This document shows positions 43,666 through 51,891 of a stretch of 64,000 nt of DNA, piece after piece. The notes under the pieces were generated by a model, which was not told where the DNA came from, did not search any database, and saw only the letters and a list, made by a program, of their open reading frames with translations. A program made the translations under genes and the position numbers. Location: contig DALZEF010000006.1 in assembly GCA_031979385.1 (NCBI GenBank), positions 62,001-126,000 of the forward strand, given 5' to 3'. The number at the start of each line of letters is the position of its first letter. Positions within the stretch are counted from its first letter, which is position 1. The DNA comes from Timonella sp031979385. GTDB lineage: Bacteria > Actinomycetota > Actinomycetes > Actinomycetales > Cellulomonadaceae.

Positions 43666-44828
43666 CCCAAGGCCCCTCATCCCGCGCAACCGGGCCACAG
43701 ACTAACGCTCAAGAAACCAGCCACGCCGGGGAATCGTCGGAAATCGGTGTAGATCAACCGCACGGTGACCCGCACTCAGGCTGGACGCACGCGCTGAAAC
43801 CACGCAGTTTCAAGGAACTCTTTGCCGAGCCCGGCGCTGACCTTGAACCCGCCATCTCACCGCACCGCGAATGGCGGACCGACGTGCTCGGCGAGGACTA
43901 CAGATGCGCGACCATTGACCTAGGCGAGGACGATGAGGGGCCGCTTGAGGCGACGATCGTCAAATATCAGCCACACAGCTACCAGCGCACGGCACGCGCG
44001 GTGTTGTACATTCACGGCTGGTCCGACTACTTCTTCCACACCGAGACAGCGGAGTTCTGGCACGGGCAGGGCGCTTCCTTCTATGCGGTTGACCTACGCA
44101 AATATGGGCGCAGCTTACGCGAGGGACAGACTCCGGGCTACACAAACGATCTGAGCGTTTACGCTGATGAGATCTCTGCCTGCCTGGCCATCATCCGTGA
44201 GGAACTCGGCACGAACGTGCGCGTCATGCTTATGGGGCATTCAACGGGAGGCCTGACCGCCTCGTTGTGGGCGCACCACAATCCTGGTCAGATAACTGGC
44301 CTGGTGCTGAACTCTCCGTGGCTCGAGTTCCAAGGGTCTGAATTCATGCGTGTGCTCTCGCAGCCAACCCTTCAGCAACTCGCCCGGCTCAACCCCAAAG
44401 CGGGGATGCCCAATATCGATCCGGGCTTTTACACACGGGTTGTGTCCAAGGAGTTCGGCGGAGAGTGGCAGTACAACCCTGAATGGCGTCCAAACCCCTC
44501 CTTCACGGTGCGTCCCGGTTGGTTGAGTGCGATCAGCAGTGGTCATGCCGAGGTGGCCCGCGGACTCGATATTAAGGTGCCGGTGCTTGTCCTTGCCGCT
44601 GAGAAGACAGCTATCGGCGTGCGCTGGGTAGAGGCGATGCGCACCAGCGACACTGTGCTCGATGTGGATATGACCGTACGTAGGGCCGTGCAGTTGGGTG
44701 CCAACGTTACGATCAATCGCATCAAGGATGGCATCCACGACCTCGCGCTGTCACCGCGCCCCGTTCGCGACAAATACTACGCTGCGATCACGCAGTGGAC
44801 TCTCGCATATGGCTGGAACATTTTGTAG
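43662..44828 (+). CDS. Alpha/beta hydrolase, serine aminopeptidase S33-like
   Basis: A 388-residue hydrolase of the lysophospholipase/S33 type. A polar N-terminus of about 65 residues precedes YIHGWSDYFFHT (oxyanion region), FYAVDLRKYGRS, and the nucleophile serine in LMGHSTGGLTA. The acid and histidine are probably in PVLVLAAEKTA and IKDGIHDLALS. The start is fixed by the ATGA overlap with the MDR gene; the longer open frame runs inside that gene. No signal peptide is present. The physiological substrate is not known. Confidence 0.88.
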   Translation: MTQGPSSRATGPQTNAQETSHAGESSEIGVDQPHGDPHSGWTHALKPRSFKELFAEPGADLEPAISPHREWRTDVLGEDYRCATIDLGEDDEGPLEATIVKYQPHSYQRTARAVLYIHGWSDYFFHTETAEFWHGQGASFYAVDLRKYGRSLREGQTPGYTNDLSVYADEISACLAIIREELGTNVRVMLMGHSTGGLTASLWAHHNPGQITGLVLNSPWLEFQGSEFMRVLSQPTLQQLARLNPKAGMPNIDPGFYTRVVSKEFGGEWQYNPEWRPNPSFTVRPGWLSAISSGHAEVARGLDIKVPVLVLAAEKTAIGVRWVEAMRTSDTVLDVDMTVRRAVQLGANVTINRIKDGIHDLALSPRPVRDKYYAAITQWTLAYGWNIL

Positions 44829-44877
44829 GTTGTGTCTCCTGCCCGGCAATAACCCGACCAGCTAGGTGAGGTTTGGT

Positions 44878-46260
44878 TTAGGAGTCCCGCAGTATCTGTA
44901 GTATTCCAGCACGAGGAATCGGCAGCCAGGTGGGGCGTTCGGTGACTTCGTACACCGCCTCGTAGAGTGCCTTGTCGAGCACGAGCGCTTTGAGCAGGTT
45001 CCACTCTTCTGCACGGAGTTCGCCGTATCCGGCCAAGAAGGTTTCTCTGGCGGCCTGGGCCCACGCGTGCAGGACTGTGTGGTCGCCTCCAGCCATGTGC
45101 GCTGATCCTGCCGCGTAATCGAATGAGCGGAGCATACCTGCAACGTCTCGCAGTGCGAGGTCTTCGCGGGTGCGTTCGCTGAGCGGCCGCAATGGTTCTC
45201 CCTCAAAGTCGAGTGCGAACCAGCCCTGCCCCGGCACCTCAAGCACTTGGCCGAGGTGATAGTCACCGTGGATGCGCTGCAGTTCGGGCCACTGAGCCTG
45301 TTCCGTGGCGGCATAAATTGCCTCGATGGCTTCTTGATGGGCACGTAGTTCCGGCAGGTGGCGAATAGCGGTTCGTGCGCGTTCGGTCCAGTTCTCACGC
45401 AGGGTGTTGCGGCGTTCAATAGTTGCCGGGAGGGTAGGGAAGGCGCGGGCCAGTTCCTCGTGGAATGTTCGAGTCAGGGCTCCAAGTTCTCGAATTGAGT
45501 GGGCCATCGGCCCCAGTGTGCCGTTTGTGGTTTTGAGTTGCTGCCCGATGACCTGCCAGGCGTCGTGGGCGCCCTCAAGGAATTCTTGCGCGGTGATGAC
45601 ATCGGCGGTCCCACCGGTTCTGGTACAGGTCATGCGCACTGCCCCGTGTTGCTGCGGAACAGTGCCCGTGTGGTCAAGTGCGCGTTGCAGTTCAACATCG
45701 GGGTTGCGCCCGGCGGCTAGCACCCGAAACACCTTGACGATCACGGGTGCGCCCTCATCGAAGTGGTAGATGACGGAGGTGTTGGATTGCTCGGAGGTGA
45801 GCTTTGTGGCGGATCGGATCGTGCGTGATGTTCGATTCAGCAGGCCGATAAAGTGTAGTTCCCTATCTGCGGCACCGGTGCTTTCGAGCAATTCAAGCAG
45901 CGCACTCTGCCCTGCGGGGTGTTCTGCTGCGTCATACACGTTCCACCCATTGAACCTGCTGATCGCCCGTGGCGAATCCGTGTGCTGTGATTCTGCGCGT
46001 TCAGCGACAACGGGAACGTTGTAGTGAGCGGCTCCATCGCTTATCACGAGCCAGAGCACTTCGCGGTCCGCGGTCCGTGCAAGAGTTGCGTTTCCCGCGA
46101 CAGTAAAGGTTTTCTCCTGACCCATGTACCAGCGTATCTCTGTGATCCACCCGCTGATCGCTGAGACTATCTCCTGAGGCGTCGGAGCCGACGACGCATG
46201 GGGCGTGGCACCCCCGATCAGAGCCGCCGAGGTCTGGGGGTCGGACTCGTCATACGCCAT
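44878..46260 (-). CDS. mak: Maltokinase-like protein
   Basis: ATP-dependent kinase of maltose C1, family Pep2/Mak, 460 residues. An N-terminal cap domain (about 30-150) is followed by the aminoglycoside-phosphotransferase-like core: catalytic IHGDYHLGQVL, metal-binding ALDFEGEPLRPLSERTREDLALRDVAGMLRSFDYAA (nearly the full Mak signature) and a helical C-terminus. In the GlgE route the product feeds alpha-glucan synthesis; treS and glgE are not in this window, so it is separated from its usual partners. AAGGG precedes the ATG. It is convergent with the hydrolase. Confidence 0.85.
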   Translation of the reverse strand: MAYDESDPQTSAALIGGATPHASSAPTPQEIVSAISGWITEIRWYMGQEKTFTVAGNATLARTADREVLWLVISDGAAHYNVPVVAERAESQHTDSPRAISRFNGWNVYDAAEHPAGQSALLELLESTGAADRELHFIGLLNRTSRTIRSATKLTSEQSNTSVIYHFDEGAPVIVKVFRVLAAGRNPDVELQRALDHTGTVPQQHGAVRMTCTRTGGTADVITAQEFLEGAHDAWQVIGQQLKTTNGTLGPMAHSIRELGALTRTFHEELARAFPTLPATIERRNTLRENWTERARTAIRHLPELRAHQEAIEAIYAATEQAQWPELQRIHGDYHLGQVLEVPGQGWFALDFEGEPLRPLSERTREDLALRDVAGMLRSFDYAAGSAHMAGGDHTVLHAWAQAARETFLAGYGELRAEEWNLLKALVLDKALYEAVYEVTERPTWLPIPRAGILQILRDS

Positions 46261-46334
46261 GGGATTGCCCTTCTGAGAGGCCTAGCGCCACATGTCAGTG
46301 CAGATCGTCATCTATCACACTGCCATGTTACCGA

Positions 46335-47732
46335 TTAGTGGGCATCGCTCACCGCTATGTCATCGCTCGCTATCGCGGCGTCGCCCGTTTTGTTGGCGTT
46401 CAGTTCTGCGGCTCTCTGCGTTCGGCGGCGAATCATCGCTCCACCTACCAAACCGAGCAACACAAGCAATCCACCCCCGACACCCAGATACATCAGGAAA
46501 CGTGCACTCTCAGCGCTCTGGGCCACGAGTCCTTGGTGCAGCACAATCGCCCCGATGCTGTCATCATCACCAGCGAAGTATCGTGTCGGTAACTGGCCAA
46601 TAGGCTCCGCGAGCGTCCAGGCTGCAAGGAGCCCCGCGCCCACACCGACGAGGAGCCACGGCCTGCGCCGGGCAGAGGCAAGTCCGATGGCAAACGCGAG
46701 TCCAGCCACGACGGGCAGGATCAATCGGAGCATCTTACCGCTTTGATACGTGGTTTTCAGGTCCTCGACCAGGTACGCGTCTACGAAACTCACGTTCAGG
46801 TCAAGTTTCTCTATCAGGTCGTCCATGAGCGGCACGCCGGTGGATTCGGTCATCCAGGTGTCGCGGAAGCTGCCAAGATCAATATCGATGAGGTCACGCG
46901 CATTGTTGGTGGCGCCCTCGAGGGTGTCGATCATCGTGGTGTGCACCGAGGTGTTCGCTTCCATCCACGCGCTCTTCGATTCAGTCGCCGCAACGCGTTC
47001 CTTCACATATGGCGGTAGCCAAGAACTCATGAGTTGTTCAATCTGCGCTGGGGTGTTGAAGTTCCAGACATAGTCGTGGAATTCTTCCGGGAGTCGGTCA
47101 TAGGCGTCGGGTGAGTACAGTTCGCTGTTCAGCATCTCGGCGAGGACTTCGGGCGGGTACTGTTCCCAGATCGCAGCGAGGATTGTCTGGGCGATCTGGT
47201 CCTGTAGCGCCTCTTCCTCGTACGCCTCGAAGGCAACGGCGGAATAGTTGGCAGGCTGGACAAAGGTAACCCACACACCAGACAGCACGGACCAGGCGAT
47301 GAGCGCAAGCACCGTGACCACGCCACTGACCACTGCGATGGTGTTGCACGTGTACCCGAACCAGCGTGCTTTTCTAAGCCCGCGGACCATGTCTTTCACG
47401 TTGCGTCGAGTGGTGTCGTCTGCAACATCGGGCGAGAACTTGATGGCTTCTATCGGTTGTTGGAACTCCGAAAGCCCGGTTGTCTTTTTATCTGCCGACG
47501 ATTCTCCACTTTGCCATGAATAGCTTGGGGTGGGTTCTGGACTGGGCGGGGTGGCAGGTACGCTGTTCGCTCCCGTCACAGGTTCAAGTGTGGCCTGCTC
47601 CGGCGGCTGTGGCGGAGCGTCAAGCACGGGAATGGCATGCGAGGGCGTTTCAGCAGCAGCCATTCCGGGAGGCGCAAAGCGCGAATAGTCCGTGGTGGCA
47701 TCCTGCCGTTTCTCGTCTTCGTGACCGGCCAT
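46335..47732 (-). CDS. Membrane protein with large outer loop (first of two)
   Basis: A 465-residue protein of unknown family. A hydrophilic Pro/Ala/Glu-rich N-terminus of about 120 residues is followed by one membrane helix, an extracytoplasmic helical domain of about 170 residues and three or more C-terminal helices (about 330-440). Its outline resembles the next gene upstream (48059-49234), and both have an extracytoplasmic part beginning after a single helix. ATG 47732 follows GGGA at seven bases; the open frame upstream to 48002 only translates the two hairpin repeats and is rejected. The repeats would lie in its leader. Confidence 0.75.
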   Translation of the reverse strand: MAGHEDEKRQDATTDYSRFAPPGMAAAETPSHAIPVLDAPPQPPEQATLEPVTGANSVPATPPSPEPTPSYSWQSGESSADKKTTGLSEFQQPIEAIKFSPDVADDTTRRNVKDMVRGLRKARWFGYTCNTIAVVSGVVTVLALIAWSVLSGVWVTFVQPANYSAVAFEAYEEEALQDQIAQTILAAIWEQYPPEVLAEMLNSELYSPDAYDRLPEEFHDYVWNFNTPAQIEQLMSSWLPPYVKERVAATESKSAWMEANTSVHTTMIDTLEGATNNARDLIDIDLGSFRDTWMTESTGVPLMDDLIEKLDLNVSFVDAYLVEDLKTTYQSGKMLRLILPVVAGLAFAIGLASARRRPWLLVGVGAGLLAAWTLAEPIGQLPTRYFAGDDDSIGAIVLHQGLVAQSAESARFLMYLGVGGGLLVLLGLVGGAMIRRRTQRAAELNANKTGDAAIASDDIAVSDAH

Positions 47733-47799
47733 CGTTTTCCCAACGTCTACGGCAGCACACGACTGCCGGTGTTTTCCGCCTTCAACCACTAGAGGATAC

Positions 47800-47881
47800 G
47801 TTACGGACAAAGTAGTGCAGCGGAGTGTAGGGGTTTCGCGAAGCAAACACCTACCGCAGCACAACGAATGCAGTTCGTAAC
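47800..47881 (+). repeat. Hairpin repeat, tandem copy 1
   Basis: An 82-base element identical base for base to the copy at 47893-47974 and closely similar to the inverted copy at 19332-19414. It starts GTTACG and ends CGTAAC, so its ends pair. Inside are GTAGG/CCTAC and GTGC/GCAC arms around a TTCGCGAA centre. It sits 68 bases before the membrane-protein start. Confidence 0.9.
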
Positions 47882-47892
47882 CAAAACACATG

Positions 47893-47974
47893 GTTACGGA
47901 CAAAGTAGTGCAGCGGAGTGTAGGGGTTTCGCGAAGCAAACACCTACCGCAGCACAACGAATGCAGTTCGTAAC
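47893..47974 (+). repeat. Hairpin repeat, tandem copy 2
   Basis: Second 82-base copy, 100% identical to the first, separated by 11 bases (period 93). No difference between the tandem copies implies a recent duplication or gene conversion. Confidence 0.9.
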
Positions 47975-48058
47975 CAACAAGCATATGTCGTGAAGTGGTC
48001 AAATGTTACTGACGGGAACAAAGCCCCAGCACCATGTTAACCGCAGTTGTAGCGTGTT

Positions 48059-49234
48059 TCACCGAGGGTTCACGGATGCTGATCGCCGTGTGAGGAGGAC
48101 CCGCCACGCGGCCGTGGCGATTGCCGTGACGATCAGAATCGCTACGCCGACAGGAACGCCGTAACCGAGACCCGCACTGGCATTGGTAACCGCCTCGTCG
48201 GTGATGTGCCGGGCGAGTTGGGCGGTCAAGGTGTCGCCGGTGAGCACGTCGGGCTGTGCGAGGGCAATGTAGAGTTCGATGATCGCCGGTGAGAAGGCCG
48301 ACGCGATGAAGGCAAACCCCGCAGCGCAACCAACGAGCCAGCGCTTGTTCGACGGTGCCAGCACGAGTGCGGCGATCAACGCAAGCGCCCCGAGGATGGG
48401 GGCCCACGTGGACACGGAACCGATGACCGAGTATCCGGTCCGCAGGGCGTCTACCTGTTCAGCGGTCAGGATCGGGATCTCTACAGGATTGTCCTGAAGA
48501 GCCTTGCTCACTAGGGAGAGCACACGTCCGTCTAGACCACCGGTGTCCGCACTGTTGACAGCCGCGCTCAGGTCAATCGCGATGTCCTCATCTGCTGTGG
48601 CGGGCTTTTGCAGTGCTGCAAGCAAACTGGTGTGGGCCTGGCTGTTCGCACTGACCCATACACTCTGGAAGTCATCGGACGCGACAAACCCGTTGACTGC
48701 GGTGGTCAGCGCTGGGCGTAGGCGTTCTTCGAGTTGCGTGGCAATGTCACTACCCGTGACGCTGCCGATCAAGTCGTCGAGCGCTCCGATCCAGCTATCG
48801 CGCCGTCCTTCCAGAAGTGAGGACACGTCGACCCGTTCCAGGGCTGCGTTGGTCACCTCGTCGGCTACGGCCTCCTGGATATTCGGGTCTCGCCCGAGAT
48901 CGCTGACGAGCGAGACATACGATTCCCGATCAGTGATCGTGTCGAAGGCCCATTGCGAGGCCAGGCCCAACGGGGTGGCAAGGACGCCGAGAAGCACGAG
49001 GGCCACCACGACCATTTCACGGCCAAAAGTGCGTCCGCCGATAGTCAAGCCATCCGATGTATCCGTGTTCGTAGTCCGCTGCGAACCTGTAGCCTTCTTT
49101 TCCGACGGATCCGGCTGTGCCGCCGACTTCTTGACGGGCTTCCTGCCTGGCGTAGATTTCGATGATGTCTTGGTGGTCACGCTCGTGGATGATGTGGCTT
49201 TCGCGCGTCCTGTGCCGGTCGATTCTTGTGTCAC
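48059..49234 (-). CDS. Membrane protein with large outer loop (second of two)
   Basis: A 391-residue protein: Ser/Thr/Lys-rich cytoplasmic N-terminus (about 70 residues), one helix (about 73-95), an extracytoplasmic domain of about 160 residues, then three or four helices to the C-terminus. No known family was recognised. It lies upstream of 46335-47732 on the same strand with the repeats between, and shares its topology, so the pair may act together. Both have few cysteines and no enzymatic motif. Confidence 0.75.
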   Translation of the reverse strand: MTQESTGTGRAKATSSTSVTTKTSSKSTPGRKPVKKSAAQPDPSEKKATGSQRTTNTDTSDGLTIGGRTFGREMVVVALVLLGVLATPLGLASQWAFDTITDRESYVSLVSDLGRDPNIQEAVADEVTNAALERVDVSSLLEGRRDSWIGALDDLIGSVTGSDIATQLEERLRPALTTAVNGFVASDDFQSVWVSANSQAHTSLLAALQKPATADEDIAIDLSAAVNSADTGGLDGRVLSLVSKALQDNPVEIPILTAEQVDALRTGYSVIGSVSTWAPILGALALIAALVLAPSNKRWLVGCAAGFAFIASAFSPAIIELYIALAQPDVLTGDTLTAQLARHITDEAVTNASAGLGYGVPVGVAILIVTAIATAAWRVLLTRRSASVNPR

Positions 49235-49263
49235 CTGAAACCTCCCGGCTGGGCCATATGCGT

Positions 49264-49297
49264 GCTAGCGGATACGCCTTACAGCGTACCCGCTAGC
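49264..49297 (-). terminator. Hairpin after the DUF5666-like gene
   Basis: A 14-bp stem with one mismatch (49264-49277 with 49284-49297, six-base loop) lies just past the exporter gene cluster. No T-tract follows, so it would be a non-canonical terminator. Confidence 0.55.
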
Positions 49298-49305
49298 TGT
49301 GCAGG

Positions 49306-49938
49306 TTACTCGCCGCTGTCAGTTGTTTCACCTCGACGTCCAGGAAAACCACCAATACCGCTGCTGCCCTCGGTGATGGTCGTGGCGGTCACACCACTGT
49401 CGGTGCTCTCGCCCGTCGCGGTGATGGAGTCACCTACGGCGAGATCGGACACGCTTCCCTCCTCCGTCACAGTCACGGTGGTGTCCGAACCTACTGTCAC
49501 CGTGGTGGTTTCTCCATCGCGAGTCTCAATGGTGATTGTGTCGCCGTTGATTTCGGTGATGGTTCCTGAGGTGAAGTTGCCGAACGTCCCGCCGCCCGCA
49601 TTACCAGTGCCCTCGCTGCTCGGCTGTTCCCCTCCCGAGCCGCTAGGGCGGCTCATCCCGCTGGGACCACCACCTAAAAACGCACTGCCCGAGTCGTCGG
49701 CAGTCTTGTTGCCGACGATGAGACCACCACCGAAGAGCGCTGCGCTCGCCACTACTGCCACGAGCACTGAGGTCACCGTAATTTTCCGGCGCGGTGCCGG
49801 TGGTTCTGAGGTGGTGCCGAGGGTGGTTGGTGGGGCAGCCAGTAGGTCATCGGGGTTGTTGCTTGGCGACGATTCGGTTGCGTTCACGGGTTCACCCGAG
49901 CGTGGGAGGGGCTGGGTGGGGTCGGTGTTCTGAGACAT
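49306..49938 (-). CDS. Anchored DUF5666-like protein
   Basis: A 210-residue protein. The polar Pro/Ser/Thr-rich cytoplasmic N-terminus (about 50 residues) precedes one membrane helix (about 54-76), a Gly/Ser-rich segment (GGGPSGMSRPSGSGG) and an outer beta-rich domain with the DUF5666 look (GTITEINGDTITIETRDGETTTVTV, LAVGDSITATG). Role unknown. The N-terminal two thirds resemble the protein at 53537-54010, and both have the same GGAAGG(C/T)ATCCG lead before the ATG, so they are paralogues. It is the last gene of the exporter cluster. Confidence 0.8.
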   Translation of the reverse strand: MSQNTDPTQPLPRSGEPVNATESSPSNNPDDLLAAPPTTLGTTSEPPAPRRKITVTSVLVAVVASAALFGGGLIVGNKTADDSGSAFLGGGPSGMSRPSGSGGEQPSSEGTGNAGGGTFGNFTSGTITEINGDTITIETRDGETTTVTVGSDTTVTVTEEGSVSDLAVGDSITATGESTDSGVTATTITEGSSGIGGFPGRRGETTDSGE

Positions 49939-49996
49939 CGGATGCCTTCCTGTTGTGAGTTGTGGGTCGCTTGAACTGAGGATTTTGTGGTGGGCG

Positions 49997-51199
49997 CTAG
50001 TCGTGCCGCAGCGCGTCCACGGGACGCATACGCGAGGCGCGAAGTGCCGGGTAACCGCCGAAGATCACGCCGATTGCGACGGATACCGCGAGTGCCAGGA
50101 GTACTGTCGACGGGACTATTTGCGGGGTAACGCCCATGATCGTGAAGCGCGAGCCAAGGTAGGCTGCTCCGACGCCGAGTGCTCCACCGAGTAGGGAGAG
50201 CAGGGTTGCCTCGATGAGGAACTGTGTGAGGATCGTTCCTCTGCGGGCACCTAGTGCCTTGCGGATGCCGATCTCGCGGGTACGTTCAGTCACGGTGACG
50301 AGCATGATGTTCGTGACGCCGATTCCACCGACCACGAGGGAGAGCGCGGCAACTGCCGCGAGCATAGAGGTAAACGTGTCGGTTGCCGAGGACTGTGCGC
50401 TGAGTAGTTGCGATTGCGCGCTGATCGTGAACGGGGCGTCGTCACTTGAGCTGACGCCCAACTGCTCGCTGAGGATGATGGTCGCCTCTGTCTGGGCTTC
50501 CGTGACGTCCTCGCTTGTGGTTGCCGTCAGTGTGATCGTGGACAGCGCACCGTATCCGGCAAGTGAGCGTTCAAGTCTGGTCAGGGGCATGACCGCAACG
50601 TTGTTCGTGGAGGTCATTCCCGAATCGTCTTTGGCGGCAAGTACCCCGTTGACGAGGTACGGGGTGGTGCCGACGATGACCTGTTGTCCGACAGGGTCGT
50701 CGGTTCCGAACAGGGTTTGTGCCAGTTCCGCTCCGAGCACGATGACCCTGCGGGAGGTGTCGTAGTCGTTTTGGGTGAATCCGATGCCCTGGGCCACGCT
50801 TGAGGCGGTGGCCTCAAAGTAGTTCGGGGTGGTGCCGATGATGCTCGCAGAGGTGGAGGTGGTGCCAACGCTCAGGGTTGCGCTGCTTGAGCCCTGTGGA
50901 ACGACCGTGTCGATGTGCTCACCGCGTTCGCTTTCCTCGAGTGCCGTGACCGATTCCATCGTGAGTGCCTGCGATCTGGTCGCATTGGAGCCACCCGAGG
51001 ATGAGGCGCGGACAGTCAGTTGCTGTGAGCCGAGCGAACCGATCTGTTCGGTGACGTCCTGTGCCGCGCCATTTCCAACGCCCACAAGCAGGATGACCGA
51101 ACCCACGCCGATCAGCACACCCAACAGGGTCAGGAACGACCTCAACTTGTTGCTTGCCATGCCCCGCAGCGCGGAGCGGATGACTTCGAGGAAGCTCAT
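49997..51199 (-). CDS. MacB-type ABC transporter permease
   Basis: A 400-residue permease with one N-terminal helix, a large outer MacB_PCD domain (about 45-245) and three C-terminal helices of the FtsX domain (GGIGVTNIMLVTVTERTREIGIRKALGA is the family hallmark). It would export or extract a substrate using force from the ATPase encoded next to it, working with the adaptor. Start overlaps the ATPase stop by four bases. The substrate (antibiotic, peptide or lipid) cannot be deduced. Confidence 0.92.
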   Translation of the reverse strand: MSFLEVIRSALRGMASNKLRSFLTLLGVLIGVGSVILLVGVGNGAAQDVTEQIGSLGSQQLTVRASSSGGSNATRSQALTMESVTALEESERGEHIDTVVPQGSSSATLSVGTTSTSASIIGTTPNYFEATASSVAQGIGFTQNDYDTSRRVIVLGAELAQTLFGTDDPVGQQVIVGTTPYLVNGVLAAKDDSGMTSTNNVAVMPLTRLERSLAGYGALSTITLTATTSEDVTEAQTEATIILSEQLGVSSSDDAPFTISAQSQLLSAQSSATDTFTSMLAAVAALSLVVGGIGVTNIMLVTVTERTREIGIRKALGARRGTILTQFLIEATLLSLLGGALGVGAAYLGSRFTIMGVTPQIVPSTVLLALAVSVAIGVIFGGYPALRASRMRPVDALRHD

Positions 51200-51891
51200 G
51201 CCGCAACCACCTCGGCGCGTGAGTCGAACACGATTTTCCCGTCCTTCATGCGCAGGATTCGTCGGGCCCGTGCGGCAACCTCGTCTTCATGCGTGATGAG
51301 CACGATCGTTCGCCCTTGATCGTTGAGTCGGTCGAAGATGCCCAGCACGTCCGCGGTGGACTGTGAATCGAGGTTTCCCGTGGGTTCATCAGCGAGAATA
51401 AGTGCCGGGGCATTGACCAGGGACCGGGCAACCGCAACACGCTGCTGCTGTCCACCTGAGAGTTCGTTGGGCAGGTGTAGTGCGCGCTCGCTCAACCCGA
51501 CCATGGTGAGAGCCGCTATTGCACGCTGTTTGCGTTCCCTCGCGGGGACTCCCGCATACGCCATCGGCATCTCGACGTTCCCCAGTGCGGAAACCCGTGG
51601 GATGAGATTGAACGACTGGAACACGAAGCCGATGTATCGGTTGCGGATCTGCGCCAGTTGGTTCTCGCTCATGTCCTTCACGTTGATGCCGTTGATCAGG
51701 TAGTCCCCCAGCGTTGCGATGTCGAGGCATCCGAGCAAGTTCATCATCGTGGACTTACCCGAACCTGAGGCACCCATGATCGCAACGTACTCGCCCTGAT
51801 CGACCGTGAGGCTCACACCGTCGAGCGCTCGTACCTGCGAGTCCCCGTCACCGTAGTGCTTGTGCAGACCGTTGATCTGGATGACGCTCAT
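51196..51891 (-). CDS. MacB-type ABC transporter ATPase
   Basis: A 231-residue ATPase of the LolD/MacB group: Walker A (GASGSGKSTMMN), NLIPRVSALGNVEMPM, signature LSGGQQQRVAVARSL and Walker B ILADEPTGNLDS. It is translationally coupled to adaptor and permease by four-base overlaps. Confidence 0.95.
   Translation of the reverse strand: MSVIQINGLHKHYGDGDSQVRALDGVSLTVDQGEYVAIMGASGSGKSTMMNLLGCLDIATLGDYLINGINVKDMSENQLAQIRNRYIGFVFQSFNLIPRVSALGNVEMPMAYAGVPARERKQRAIAALTMVGLSERALHLPNELSGGQQQRVAVARSLVNAPALILADEPTGNLDSQSTADVLGIFDRLNDQGRTIVLITHEDEVAARARRILRMKDGKIVFDSRAEVVAA

Noticed and set aside
47800..47974. CRISPR-like array
   Set aside because: Only two copies, 82 bases long with an 11-base spacer, and no cas genes; it is a palindromic tandem repeat.
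47733..48002. In-frame upstream extension of the 46335-47732 gene through the repeats
   Set aside because: The extra residues merely translate two copies of the hairpin repeat; a ribosome site and normal N-terminus are at 47732.
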